A DNA stretch of 64,000 nt from Caprella mutica. Lineage: Eukaryota; Arthropoda; Malacostraca; Amphipoda; Caprellidae. The notes under the pieces are model-generated. The model saw only the letters and a program-made list of their open reading frames with translations. It had not been told where the DNA came from and made no database searches. The stretch spans positions 170,882 to 234,881 of the forward strand of contig CANNZV010002530.1 of the NCBI GenBank assembly GCA_947561585.1, in the 5' to 3' direction. Shown piece after piece: positions 47,679 to 57,605 of this stretch (the first letter of the stretch is position 1; every line of letters starts with the position of its first letter). Made by a program: the position numbers and the translations under genes.

Positions 47679-49046
47679 TCATGTGGCCCGAAGAATTTTT
47701 CTTCCTGCCACACAAAGTGGTAATTTATCCTCTACATTAACACAATATGTGTTGATGAATGGATTGGGAGAAGACCAAAAGCCATTCTTCAGTATATCAC
47801 TCAGATTGGCACCTCTAGACCAGCTAGCACTAAAAGCGAATTTCCTGAGATCGTGTGGTCGTCCTTGTAAACTACCATCTATTTTACTGATAGCTTTTGT
47901 AATCCAGTAGTGAATGCGACCACCGGCCAAGGGTTTACCGGATGTTGGGTGGACAAAAAGGTGGCCATGATGATCGTTCTCCTGCGTTATTGATATATAT
48001 TGAGATATAGCATGCGCAGGACAAAGAGGATGGTTATTCCCTAGTTTAGGGAAGGACACCGGTGGAGGACTCTTCAAGTGAGTTTGATTTTTGAAGAGGA
48101 AATTTGTACGCAAAGGTATAGTGATGCTAGAGTTAGTTTCTACAATACCAATTCTTGACATAGCATGTAGCTCCGATGATCTATTTCCACTAGCAAGTGC
48201 TGTGAGGAATAGGGCCTTGTATAGTTTCATCTCTGTTGATGACTGTGCCCTGAACTCCTTGCATGCTAATCGTTCAAGAGCATGATTTAGAGACCACTTC
48301 GGAATTTTCTGTTGTATTGGAGGATTTTGTAGGAATAAACTTTTAATTAGTAAAGAAAAGTCTCTATCCTTAAAATTGACTCCGAAAGCCTCGCCTATTG
48401 GCCAAGCGAGGGAGCTCTTATAACTCAAAACTGTTCTAGGAGATAGCTTAAGTTTATCATGCACATGCAACAAAAAGGACAAAATAGTCCTTTTTGTGAT
48501 TGTCATTGCGTTGTCGGGAAGCCAAAACTTGAAGGCTTTCCATGAAGCTTCGGCCTGCTTTGTGGAAGACTTTCTGTAGGCCTGAATTAAATTTGCTGCT
48601 ATGACTTTACTTCTAGTTTTCACAAGAATTTTAGTTAAAAACGAAATGCGGTCCATTTTTCGAATCCACTGCATGAAGACCGCACGTCTCGACCTTGTAC
48701 TCTTTGAAGCAATGACCCTCTTATGTGCACATGTTCTGTAGATCTGTTGTACAGTTCTGTGAACCACACAGCTGTTGGTTGCCATGGGGCTATGAATATT
48801 CCGTTCCCTCTGTAAGTCCGTAGCTTCGGTAGTATCTGAATTATCATTGCCACTGGGGGGAAGATGTATATGTCTGACCAGGTGTTCCAATCCACTGCTA
48901 GTACATTGGTTCCCTCCGCCTGCGGATGTTGAAATGGCGAAATGAACTTTGGAAGTTGGGAATTGAGGGGTGTTGCCATCAAATCTATGCTCAAATGACC
49001 GTACCAATTTTGAACTTTCTTGAACACATGTCGTGGCAAGCACCAC
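47679..49046 (-). CDS. DIRS-type tyrosine recombinase (ORF3)
   Basis: The frame overlaps the end of the RT-RNase H frame by about 410 nt, the usual layout in DIRS elements. A SAM-like core-binding region lies at about residues 165-240 (KQAEASWKAFKFWLPDN, LSPRTVLSYKSSLAWPI). The catalytic domain follows. Its first Arg is in LASGNRSSELHAM, the H-x-x-R in GRPHDLRKFAFSASWSRG, the Trp in NGFWSS and the nucleophile Tyr in FINTYCVN. All expected active-site residues are there and no stop interrupts them. The true start is probably inside the open frame, after the overlap. It would integrate circular DNA intermediates, replacing the DDE integrase of LTR elements. Confidence 0.92.
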   Translation of the reverse strand: MVLATTCVQESSKLVRSFEHRFDGNTPQFPTSKVHFAISTSAGGGNQCTSSGLEHLVRHIHLPPSGNDNSDTTEATDLQRERNIHSPMATNSCVVHRTVQQIYRTCAHKRVIASKSTRSRRAVFMQWIRKMDRISFLTKILVKTRSKVIAANLIQAYRKSSTKQAEASWKAFKFWLPDNAMTITKRTILSFLLHVHDKLKLSPRTVLSYKSSLAWPIGEAFGVNFKDRDFSLLIKSLFLQNPPIQQKIPKWSLNHALERLACKEFRAQSSTEMKLYKALFLTALASGNRSSELHAMSRIGIVETNSSITIPLRTNFLFKNQTHLKSPPPVSFPKLGNNHPLCPAHAISQYISITQENDHHGHLFVHPTSGKPLAGGRIHYWITKAISKIDGSLQGRPHDLRKFAFSASWSRGANLSDILKNGFWSSPNPFINTYCVNVEDKLPLCVAGRKILRAT

Positions 49047-50767
49047 TCTGTTGATAGAGGAGCAGTCCGGCTCAGAGTGTCGGCCACTACGTTCAATTTC
49101 GATGGAATTCGAGTGGCAGAGAGAAATATTCTCTTCGCTTGGCAGAGATTGATTAGAAGCTTCACCTCTTGCAGAAGAGCAAGAGATTTGGATCGACCCT
49201 TTGCTATGGTGAATCTTGCTACTTCGTTGTCTATGTACAAAAGAAGGTTACAATTGTTTATGTTGAGAGTTTTGATAGCTAGGGATACTGCCAATAGTTC
49301 CAAGTAATTTATGTGTTCTCTGGCTAGTTCCTTGGACCACTTGCCTTGTGCTGTATTGTTTGAATCGTAGAGCGCTCCCCATCCTTTCGATGATGCGTCC
49401 GTCCAAAGAAAGGTTCGTGGGAGGTTTGTAGCAAATTGGGGTATGACATCCCATATGGAACTGTTTGTCCATGGCCACAAGGCCTGTTTTAGTGGATGAG
49501 GTAATTGAACCTCTAGGTCCCTGTTGCAAGATTCTGCAATCAGTCCAGCCTGAGCTATGGGCTGGAACATAGGACTTAAGTTTTGGTGCACTTGGCAAGC
49601 GAAGTTCAACATTCCCAAGAATGCTTCCCATTGACGGCGGGTTACCCATTGAGAATGAAGAAGCGACCGAGCAGTGCCGTTTATTTGTTTCTTCTTCTGT
49701 TCTGGCATCATCCAGTGACCAGAGATGCCTTGCCAAACTACGCCTAGCCACTCCAATTCTGTTGACGGTCTTAAGTTTGATTTCTCTTGGTTTATTGTGA
49801 AACCTAACTTTTGCAATAGATTCATAGTTAGTTTGAGGTTTATTGATAGTTGATCCGTTGAATGATGCCACAGTAACCAATCGTCTAGGTATGCTGCAGC
49901 ATTCACTCCTTGCTGATGCAGTAATCCGAGAGGCCATGACAGGACTTTCGTGAATATGTATGGTGCTGGGCTCAGTCCGAATGGAAGGGCTCTGCAGAAA
50001 TACAGGGTGCCTTTGTATGAAAATGCCAGATATTTGTGAAGATTTCTGCGCATGGGTATATGAGTGTAAGCATCGGTCAGGTCCAAAGAAGCCATATGCA
50101 CTGGTGGAGTTATTATCTTCGATACTGTTATGTGGTTTGTCATTTTGAATGGGGTTGACTCTATGAACTTGTTTAATTGACTCAAGTCTAGTATGAGTCT
50201 GAGAGATCCGTCCTTTTTGGGTACGGTGAAAATATGCGCTAGGAAACATGGTTGTTCTTCTGCTACGTAGATTACATTGTTTTTCAGCCACTTTTCTATT
50301 AATGGTGCTAAATGTGGCTGATGTTGTGTTCTTGATGGAAGAGTAAGAGGAGGTGGATTGTTGAGCCAGCTCCAGTGGTATCCTCTTCTTACTGTATTGT
50401 AAATTTCCTGCGGAGCTGCTTTCCAGAAATTTGAAAATTCCAGCAACCGCGCTCCTGTTTCAGGCCTTGATGTTATTTGGCTGTTTGCGTCTAGTCCTGG
50501 ATCCCTTAGAGACCTTGGGATTTGACTGATTAGATTTCTGGTAATCTGGATTTGATTCTTCTCTATTTGGCTTGTTTGAGAAACTTTTTCGGTTGTACCG
50601 TTTGAATTTTGTTGCTGTGCCTTCTTCTCTTTGCAGGTTGTTCTGGTTGGTGAACCTTGAACCAGCTTGTCTGTAAGGTTGGCTAGTACTTGGCTGTTTT
50701 TGAAATTGGATCCAGGGTGGCGGACCTCTTTTGAATGTATTGGATGAGATAGAGGTATTCTTGTCAT
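48635..50767 (-). CDS. DIRS reverse transcriptase-RNase H (ORF2)
   Basis: 710 open codons. The RT domain (about residues 170-350) has VPKKDGSLRLILDLSQLNKF, the catalytic SLDLTDAYTHIPM, LPFGLSPAPYIFTKVL, the YLDD box in AAYLDDWLLW, and LGFTINQEKSNL with EWLGVVW. RNase H follows: FLWTDASSKGWGALYDS (Asp), HINYLELLAVSLAI (Glu), LLYIDNEVA (Asp) and LNVVADTLSR (last Asp). The C-terminal DLMATPLNSQLPKFISPF then TNVLAVDW segment is typical of DIRS and not of gypsy elements. The frame is +1 relative to gag with about 300 nt of overlap, so a frameshift, splice or internal start is needed. All catalytic residues are intact. Confidence 0.95.
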   Translation of the reverse strand: MTRIPLSHPIHSKEVRHPGSNFKNSQVLANLTDKLVQGSPTRTTCKEKKAQQQNSNGTTEKVSQTSQIEKNQIQITRNLISQIPRSLRDPGLDANSQITSRPETGARLLEFSNFWKAAPQEIYNTVRRGYHWSWLNNPPPLTLPSRTQHQPHLAPLIEKWLKNNVIYVAEEQPCFLAHIFTVPKKDGSLRLILDLSQLNKFIESTPFKMTNHITVSKIITPPVHMASLDLTDAYTHIPMRRNLHKYLAFSYKGTLYFCRALPFGLSPAPYIFTKVLSWPLGLLHQQGVNAAAYLDDWLLWHHSTDQLSINLKLTMNLLQKLGFTINQEKSNLRPSTELEWLGVVWQGISGHWMMPEQKKKQINGTARSLLHSQWVTRRQWEAFLGMLNFACQVHQNLSPMFQPIAQAGLIAESCNRDLEVQLPHPLKQALWPWTNSSIWDVIPQFATNLPRTFLWTDASSKGWGALYDSNNTAQGKWSKELAREHINYLELLAVSLAIKTLNINNCNLLLYIDNEVARFTIAKGRSKSLALLQEVKLLINLCQAKRIFLSATRIPSKLNVVADTLSRTAPLSTEWCLPRHVFKKVQNWYGHLSIDLMATPLNSQLPKFISPFQHPQAEGTNVLAVDWNTWSDIYIFPPVAMIIQILPKLRTYRGNGIFIAPWQPTAVWFTELYNRSTEHVHIRGSLLQRVQGRDVRSSCSGFEKWTAFRF

Positions 50768-52220
50768 TTGATCGAAAGGGCTCCACAGTAGCGGGTTTAT
50801 TAAAATTGGAGGCTTTATGTTTTGACCGTGATTTTATTGTGTTAAGATCATTATCTAGGCGTATGCCACTTGCATTGCGGATAGATGAGGGCTTTGAACG
50901 GGCTTCCAGTAATAATTGACTGGCCTTTCGCAATGTTTCATCCGAGAAGAGATCCTTGCACAGCAATGAATCCTCCAATAAGGTGTTTCTGATGACAATG
51001 GGTTCGATGCGACCGACGACATATTTCCTTATCTTCAACTTCTTACGAATGGCCAATTTGGCTTGGTCCATAAGGAAACTTAGCAGAGAATCTTTGCTAA
51101 GCGCAATGAATTCAGACATGTGTTTTAAATTGTCTTGCATCGAAATGCCTGAGCCTGGCTCCTGCTTCAAAAATACATTTGGAAGGTTAGCATAGTAATT
51201 GAGTGAATCAACGGCAAAATTGTTCACTTCGTAATTTTGCCATAATAACCTCGTCATTTTGCGAAAATCTTCCTCATCTGCCAGAGTTTGAACATCTTTG
51301 TGTTCTTTAAACAAACTAACTAGGTCCTTGTACTTAGTTGATTTTTGTCTTTGTGGCAGCTTGGGTGCATTCAAATAATCGGCTAATCCTGAAGGTTCCG
51401 AAAGAAGAGTGAAGATACCTGAAGGGCGTGAGAAAACCTCCTCCTTTAGAATCTTGGCTTCTATATCCTTGAGCGTTTCCAAAACAGTAACGTTGGACGT
51501 TGACATTTGGAGTCCTTTAGGAGTATCTGCTCCAGGATGGAGTTTAGTTACTTTTCTCAAGCTATTAGTAAATAAGCTGGCAACTTTGGAAAATACTTGA
51601 CGAGTTGATTCTGGTACAACTTCGTTTGTGCTATGCAAGTAACATCCTTTACATATGAAGGGACGAAAAAATGGATGAATGTGCTGACCCATGCTTGTAG
51701 TTTTTATTTGAAAATATAGATTAGTCTTCTCGTCGGAACTCACCTTGACAGTTTTCTGATCTACTGGCAAGGATATTACTTGATGATATTCGCCTCTCGT
51801 CGTTAATTGAGGGATATCATTCCACATTTCATACTTAATACTCTTGCCGAAGTAATATCTCAAGTCATGATTATGGGCTTTTAGCTTATCATTCATCAAA
51901 GGTTCCCAGGATTGTGGACCCTTGGTGAATTGTTCGGCAAGAATTTCACCAGCTTTCTTATGTAGAAAATGTTTGTGAGATTGACCAATGGGTAGCACAT
52001 TCTCAGCCTCTGAATCAGAATCGAGGACAATTTCGTCTGAGAGTTCAGTAGAGTTACTTTCCAGATCTTCCCCATCTGAAGTTGGGGGATTGGACGACAT
52101 GTTATTGTTTGTGTCAATTTGTGGTGTAATGCTTACTGAAGGGGTATTACAAAAGCTGCTATTCTTGGAGTTTGAGACACTGTCATCAATAGGTTCTCTA
52201 TTCTCGATTAGATACCTCAA
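50460..52220 (-). CDS. DIRS gag-like protein, main exon (ORF1)
   Basis: 586 open codons, but the frame has no ATG at its 5' edge. It enters from the acceptor TTCCAG|GTTTGAGG at 52222. The N-terminal part is acidic and Ser-rich (SDGEDLESN, DEIVLDSDSEAEN). The middle is helical with KHFLHKKAGEILAEQF and LYFQIKTTSMGQHIHPFFRP plus CKGC. The C-terminal 130 residues are rich in Lys, Arg, Asn, Gln and Ser, as in nucleic-acid-binding gag tails. No zinc knuckle. Assigned as gag from position before RT and from composition, not from a recognised domain. Confidence 0.75.
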   Translation of the reverse strand: MRYLIENREPIDDSVSNSKNSSFCNTPSVSITPQIDTNNNMSSNPPTSDGEDLESNSTELSDEIVLDSDSEAENVLPIGQSHKHFLHKKAGEILAEQFTKGPQSWEPLMNDKLKAHNHDLRYYFGKSIKYEMWNDIPQLTTRGEYHQVISLPVDQKTVKVSSDEKTNLYFQIKTTSMGQHIHPFFRPFICKGCYLHSTNEVVPESTRQVFSKVASLFTNSLRKVTKLHPGADTPKGLQMSTSNVTVLETLKDIEAKILKEEVFSRPSGIFTLLSEPSGLADYLNAPKLPQRQKSTKYKDLVSLFKEHKDVQTLADEEDFRKMTRLLWQNYEVNNFAVDSLNYYANLPNVFLKQEPGSGISMQDNLKHMSEFIALSKDSLLSFLMDQAKLAIRKKLKIRKYVVGRIEPIVIRNTLLEDSLLCKDLFSDETLRKASQLLLEARSKPSSIRNASGIRLDNDLNTIKSRSKHKASNFNKPATVEPFRSNDKNTSISSNTFKRGPPPWIQFQKQPSTSQPYRQAGSRFTNQNNLQREEGTATKFKRYNRKSFSNKPNREESNPDYQKSNQSNPKVSKGSRTRRKQPNNIKA

Positions 52221-52249
52221 ACCTGGAACATTTAGAAGTCGCGAGAAAA

Positions 52250-52620
52250 TTGAACAGTTACCCGAGGCTTACCTGTAAGGTGAAGGGTGACTTCAATTAC
52301 TTCGGAAGCCATTCTTGTTCATTTTTCTGAAGTGTTCCAGAGGTGCCAACTTATGAGATGTCCACCTGCATCGGCCGTTAACTTAAGCATTCAGTATTCA
52401 AAGATCGAATCTTTTGTTGTGTATTTCTGGAGTGTTCGGGCGGGAGCGCTCCGGGCGGGAAAGAACACTCCAGAAAAATGAACAAGAATGGCTTCCGAAG
52501 TAATTGAAGTCACCCTTCACCTTACAGGTAAGCCTCGGGTAACTGTTCAATTACTTATCGCCATTCTTGTTCATTCTGGAGTGTTCCAGAGGTGCCAACT
52601 TATGAGATTTTAAAGAACGC
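52250..52620. repeat. Inverted terminal-repeat cluster of the DIRS element
   Basis: 52250-52328 and 52471-52550 are inverted copies (about 79 bp) containing GAACAAGAATGGCTTCCGAA. The minus strand carries CATAAGTTGGCACCTCTGG twice, at about 52345 and 52600. GAATGCTTAAGTTAACGGCC lies at 52373-52392. In the centre, GGAGTGTTC and GAACACTCC bracket a GC-rich palindrome at 52430-52475. A matching inverted copy is at 57527-57605. It resembles joined DIRS inverted termini or a circle-junction sequence. Confidence 0.75.
52273..52312 (-). CDS. Putative first coding exon of DIRS gag, inside the terminal repeat
   Basis: ATG at 52312 opens MASEVIEVTLHLTG. The donor ACAG|GTAAGC (52272) and the acceptor TTCCAG|GT (52222) bound a 50-nt intron. 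Joining gives ACA-GGT-TTG-AGG, in frame with the 586-codon body. Read through without splicing, the frame stops after about 12 further codons. The exon lies in an inverted repeat copied at 52471-52550. Splicing is inferred; no transcript seen. Confidence 0.5.
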
Positions 52621-52654
52621 AGCAAAAGATGAGACCAACCAATTTTTAAGTATG

Positions 52655-52955
52655 AATTTAAAATAAGAGCATCAGAAAATTGTAACGTTGGCCCAGCCTG
52701 CGACCTTGAATATCGTCAATGGTAATATTATGGTTCAAGAAAGAACAGGCAGCTGCTGCACAAGTGCAGAGATTAAAATTAGCGATGTCGATTCCTGCCT
52801 CTTCCATAATTGCTTCAATCCGTCTACCTATTTTTGAAATAGATAGGTACTGTTTGTATGATTTTCGGAAACTTACAGAGTTGATTAGACTCTCCACGAA
52901 ATCTAATCCATGTACTCTTTGAAGGTTAAATATAGACAGAATTTGAATTGACATT
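52655..52955 (-). pseudogene. Second tyrosine-recombinase fragment, decayed
   Basis: The minus strand reads SKIGRRIEAIMEEAGIDIAN, FNLCTCAAAACSF and ITIDDI. After a frameshift, VAGWANVTIF, a stop and SYF follow. This aligns with the AGID--KF--HS(T/C)RAA-----------IDDI---AGW-N--TF---Y pattern at the C-terminus of DIRS/Crypton-type recombinases. The catalytic His and Arg are lost (HSTR has become CTCA). It ends about 50 bp before a terminal-repeat copy and differs in sequence from the intact recombinase at 47679, so it comes from another element. Confidence 0.65.
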
Positions 52956-54880
52956 AAAATACCTCATTTAATCAGGAATTCATTATTTCCCACACGTGGT
53001 GTAAAAAGTAATTGAAATAGTCTCATGATACAAAATCTTTATACATCCATAACTTTGAAAGTTGGAACTTGATGTATAGATCATTGAGCTTGTACCATAT
53101 CTCATTAATTAATAGGTTGAAATTCTAAAAGCAATACTTTCCAGAGGGAAATAATTTTTCAAAATTCAAAACAGAAGAAACTTCCAAGATCATTTGTACA
53201 TGGGAGTGGTTAGTCTTATTTAATTTTTATTTTAATTGGTATCCCGGATACCAGCACTAATTCAATAACTAACACTCTTTACTGCAAGCGATTTCACTGT
53301 ACATAATCCAGTATTATAAGAAAACTTTATATCAATAATTTACATCATTAAATTGCATGGGATCAATTTTCTGTCTACTCAAGAAATATACCACTTGTGA
53401 TCTAGCTATGTTGTTTATAGAGGTTTGGCGGAAATTCTGCACTAAAAACACATGATACTGATTTTGTACCGCAAAAGGGGTAATGAACACTGTTGCACTT
53501 GGTCTTCCTAAATTTTATAAAGCCTCATGATACTTAAATGTTAGATATCAGCTACTATTCGGTAATCCCATCAAAATACCAACTTACTTTATCAGCATGA
53601 ATGTTTTGATAAAAGTATATTTTTTCACAGAAAAATAAGTCTTCTAACAGACGTTGTCAAAATCTTTAACTAATACGAGAGCATGACTGAATATTTGTAG
53701 TCTTGACAGTAAATATTTTGATGTGGACAAACTAAATGTCATTTGAAAAGGCCCTGCCAACCGGATAAAAATGGCCTTCAGTTCTAGTACATTAATGTGA
53801 GAGGTAGAGTCTTAGCATACATAATCCCATCTATTTTAAATAAAATTTAATACATTTATAAGAAATGTATATTCTTCAAGTTTATGCATCAGTGGTAGCT
53901 AATTACAATACTTTGAGAATTATGGTTTATGCTTACTAAACTGATTGAAAAGATTCATATTCAACTGGAAATATATATTATCAGAGGTTATATAAACTCA
54001 GAGTTGAAGGCCACGTTTTCCACACTTCTCCTGATGATGAATAGAAATCTTTTCAATCGAAAGCTTGAAACCAAAAATACCTTCAACGCTTACGAAACTA
54101 AAGTAATGAAAGGGTGTCTAAATACTTTAAGCTGGATAATCATCATCAATTTCTATTCTTTTGTAAGTTACTATTGACAATTTTGAGAGCATTAATTTTA
54201 AGACGTTCTAAAATTATAAAGAATAAACCTCCCCCTTAAACTGCTGGAAGGCAGAGAGTCAACAGTTTGATAAAAAATAAAAACGTCACAATTAATAGAA
54301 TTTTGCTCAAATTTGTTGCATCAATTAAAAATCATTCCTTTCTAATGATTAGGAATAAACAAAATAAAATTTCTTTCATAACTAATAACAACAGTGCTCT
54401 CTCTCTCTCTCTGCAACAGTCCATTCATATACGAATTCATCTATCAATTAAGTAAATTAAATAGTACGTAGACAAGTAACTTTCAGTTCTTAATTTTGCC
54501 AATATAGAATACATGACTTAAGTTGCATGATTCACAAGTAGAGCCTTTAGCTACAAACTTACCTGAGTTAGAAATGTTTTCCAATTTCTAATATCTACGG
54601 TATTATTCTCTATATGTACAGAAAAGTAATCATCTTCAAAATCAATAGAGGCCACGAGACAAATTTATTCCATTGAACCAACTACAGTTCTTCAATGTTC
54701 TAATTAATAACGTTAATAATGGATATGCAGATTCAATGGCTTAGATAAATTTATAAATAAATGAAGTCCTCCACGTCTTATATGAACGAGAAAACTGAAC
54801 CGAAAATTATTATTCTTCTCTATGACCAATCTTCATACCTATAGACACTAATTTTTGAATTTCCAAAATAAGAAATAATT
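52956..54880. other. Gene-free stretch with a dispersed repeat copy
   Basis: 53941-54100 carries a non-palindromic relative of the 1345-1570 hairpin (TGATTGAAAAGATTCATATT, CTCCTGATGATGAATAGAAA). A short GGTATCCCGGATACC palindrome at 53240 recalls the TA-flanked MITE centre. A (CT)n tract is at 54395-54412. No coding recognised. Confidence 0.6.
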
Positions 54881-55977
54881 TTGAAATACAGGTTTTATGT
54901 AACTATGTGTACCAAATTTCCGGTTGAACTAGTTGTTGCCCTAGTGCAACAACGTATTCAACAGTCTTCAACTCTTCGTCAATTCCCGCGTCGCAGAAGA
55001 ATTTATCGAGGAATATAGGTAATTAGGGTAAAGTAGGTATATTACGACACATAGTAAACTGGCCTACTAGAAAAACTATGAACAGTCTTGAATCCTAGCA
55101 GGAGGTTATCGAAATTCCCCTGTTAATTCTCTGAATCAGAGAAAAACTTAACATTGCAAATTCATTTGGGAAGAGACTGTAGGCATTAGCATATAACTAG
55201 TAAGTTAACTGGCTTCCAGCAAAATTTTTACTGAAGAACTAGACTTGGATATGCAATTGCAAAACATATCTGTAGTGGTATTAACAGTCTGTATTTGTTA
55301 AGAAATTAATATTGGTACTTGAGACTAAAGTTCAAGTTACACGATATGTCTAGTGTTCCTTAGATGTAGCCAGTACAAGCTCGGGTCACAAATTCCCGGC
55401 TAAAATAGATAACTAGTTGCCCTAGCTGAAAATTCATAGAGACTGTCTTCAATCATAGTAGTGAATATCGAAATCCCCTCTCAAATTGTTCTGAAACAGA
55501 AAATTTTCATAATGTGAGTTTATATGGAAGGAGACTCAATAGGCCTGTAGCTAGTTAGCAGTCAATAGGCCTCAATAGGCCTGTAGCTAGTTAGTAGTCA
55601 CCATGAATTTGCGACGAAATTTTTATAAAGAGTTGAAAAATTATACCCAATATAGCGTAGCGTATATTTGATATTTCCAGTGAAAGCACGGTCTCCAAAT
55701 ACCGGCTTCAAACTAACTAACTAGATTTACCTTAGTCACAAATTTTTAGGATTTCTCTTCAAAATTCCCCTGTCTATATTATATCTCTGAATCAGAGAAA
55801 ATTTCACGATGTGAAGTTATTGTTAAGAGACTATAGGCATATAACCTATAACTAGTTAGTAGTTAACTGGATTATTATTATTAATTGTATCCATAAATTC
55901 ATGGTGCTTCTTGAATGGAATACATAGCACTAGTAGCAATATCAATCTTTAAGTAGCTACCAATTATAAGCTAGATA

Positions 55978-56179
55978 GGGTAAAGCAGGTAAATTGCGGT
56001 ACACTAACTAACTGTGTCCTCTAACCACAGAAATATCATAGCTTCAAACAATAATAAAATATAGAATGCAATTCCGCTACTTCAGATACCTGCACAAATT
56101 TCAATAAAAATTCGAATCAAAAAGTTTAGAAAAGTTCTTGCAAAGACTGCAATTGGAGCGCAATTTACCTGTGGGACCC
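55978..56179. mobile_element. TA-flanked MITE (202 bp) in the 290-bp array
   Basis: The ends GGGTAAAGCAGGTAAATTGC and GCAATTTACCTGTGGGACCC are flanked by TA. A second copy is at 56613-56792, and a one-ended scrap with GGGTCACGCAGGTAAATTGC is at 62640. Confidence 0.8.
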
Positions 56180-56612
56180 TAGGCAATGATTACAAACAAG
56201 TATTATTTACAATTTACGCCACTTTGTACCCGTTAAAATTTTTCATTTTGAGTATTATTGCACATATGTAAAGTTACCATATAATATAATAAGGAAGTTC
56301 AAGAAAGTTATAGTATTATACGATATATAGTGTATATTTGTTCAATCCAGTAAAGCACGGTCACGAATTTCCGGCTTGAACTAGCTAACTAGTACCCTAG
56401 TCACGAATTCTTAGGGTTTTAGTCATCAAACCTAGCAGGGGGTTATCGAAATTCCCCTGTCTATAATTTCTCTTAGTAGAGAAGAATTTCACTGAGTGAA
56501 ATTTGGAAAGAGACTCTATAGGCATAGCTAAGCCTATAGCTAGTTAGTAGTAAACTGGTAGTCACCAATTTGTGACGAAAATTTTAAGAGAGTTGAATAG
56601 TTACTAGATATA

Positions 56613-56792
56613 GGGTCAAGCAGGTAAATTGCGGCACGCTAACTAACTGCGGCCTCTAACAAAAGAAACATCATGGTTTCAAAACACACGTTAAAAAATA
56701 ATATTAATAAATTATATTATTCACCGCGCTTCTTTTGATATCAATGCAACATTTCTATGTAATTTGGGAGCCGCAATTTACCTATGTGACCC
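56613..56792. mobile_element. TA-flanked MITE (180 bp), second copy in the array
   Basis: The ends GGGTCAAGCAGGTAAATTGC and GCAATTTACCTATGTGACCC are flanked by TA. It shares internal TAACTAACTG and ATCATGGTTTCAAA with the 55978 copy. Confidence 0.8.
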
Positions 56793-57526
56793 TATCGTAT
56801 TTTTGAGATATCCAGTTTAAGCACGTTCACGAATTTCCGGCTTTATCTATTCTAACTAGTAACTCTAGTCACGAATTCTTAGAGTTTTAGTCATCAATCC
56901 TAGCAGGGGGTTATCGAAATTCCCCTGTCTATAATTTTTCTCTTACTAGAGAAGAATTTCACAATGTGAAATTTGGAAAGAGACTCTATAGGCATAGCTA
57001 AGCCTATAGCTAGTTAGTAGTTAACTGGTTAGTAGTCACCGTAAATTTGGGACGAAAATATTAAGTGAGTTAGTTATACACGATATAGCGTATATTTGCA
57101 GTGTAAGCACGGTCTCGAATTACCGGCTTCGAACTAACTAACTAGATTTACCCTAGTCACGAATTTCTAGGGTTTGTCTTCGGTCCAGCAGGGGGTTATC
57201 GAAATTCCCCTGTCTGTGAAATTATTGGAAAGAGACTATAGGCATACAACCTATAACTAGTTAGTAGTTAACTGGCTCACTTAAAAACTATCAGCAAGGC
57301 CTGTTTTCAAGTACCACGCAAGATAGGTAATTTTTTTTTAAATTATAATAACGAGCAAAAGTGGCTAAAATTGTATATCCTATAGAACTAAAAGAAAAGC
57401 TATATTAAAAACACTTATCTGTATACGAGAACATCTAGGCTTGTGCACGCACAATTAGACTTTAAGCCTAGGGGAGCAGGAAAAAACACACACATGTTAA
57501 CGCGCCGAATGCAAATGGCGAACTGA

Positions 57527-57605
57527 ATGCTTAAGTTAACGGCCGATGCAGGTGGACATCTCATAAGTTGGCACCTCTGGAACACTCCAGAATGAACAAG
57601 AATGG
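57527..57605 (+). repeat. Third copy of the DIRS-type terminal repeat (inverted)
   Basis: GAATGCTTAAGTTAACGGCC through ATCTCATAAGTTGGCACC to GAACAAGAATGGC is the inverse of 52310-52392. It overlaps the last 23 codons of the Cys-rich gene at 57536, which therefore ends in repeat-derived sequence. Confidence 0.85.

Larger units (their letters stand above)
54900..57290. repeat. Satellite-like array, unit about 290 bp, six diverged copies
   Basis: Landmarks GGTTATCGAAATTCCCCTGT, AGAGACTATAGGCATA and TAACTAGTTAGTAGTTAACTGG recur near 55104, 55466, 55765, 56440, 56911 and 57193. After subtracting two inserted MITEs the spacing is about 285-360, with one long interval of about 470. Each unit has small inverted motifs (GGGG-TTATCGAAAT-TCCCC). 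No open frame persists. Confidence 0.75.

Noticed and set aside
47679..49046. Phage or bacterial integrase from contamination
   Set aside because: The recombinase is directly linked to RT-RNase H and gag in DIRS order, in AT-rich insect DNA with spliced genes nearby.
49248..50291. 347-codon minus-strand frame overlapping the RT
   Set aside because: It is the shadow of the RT-RNase H frame, which carries all the conserved motifs.
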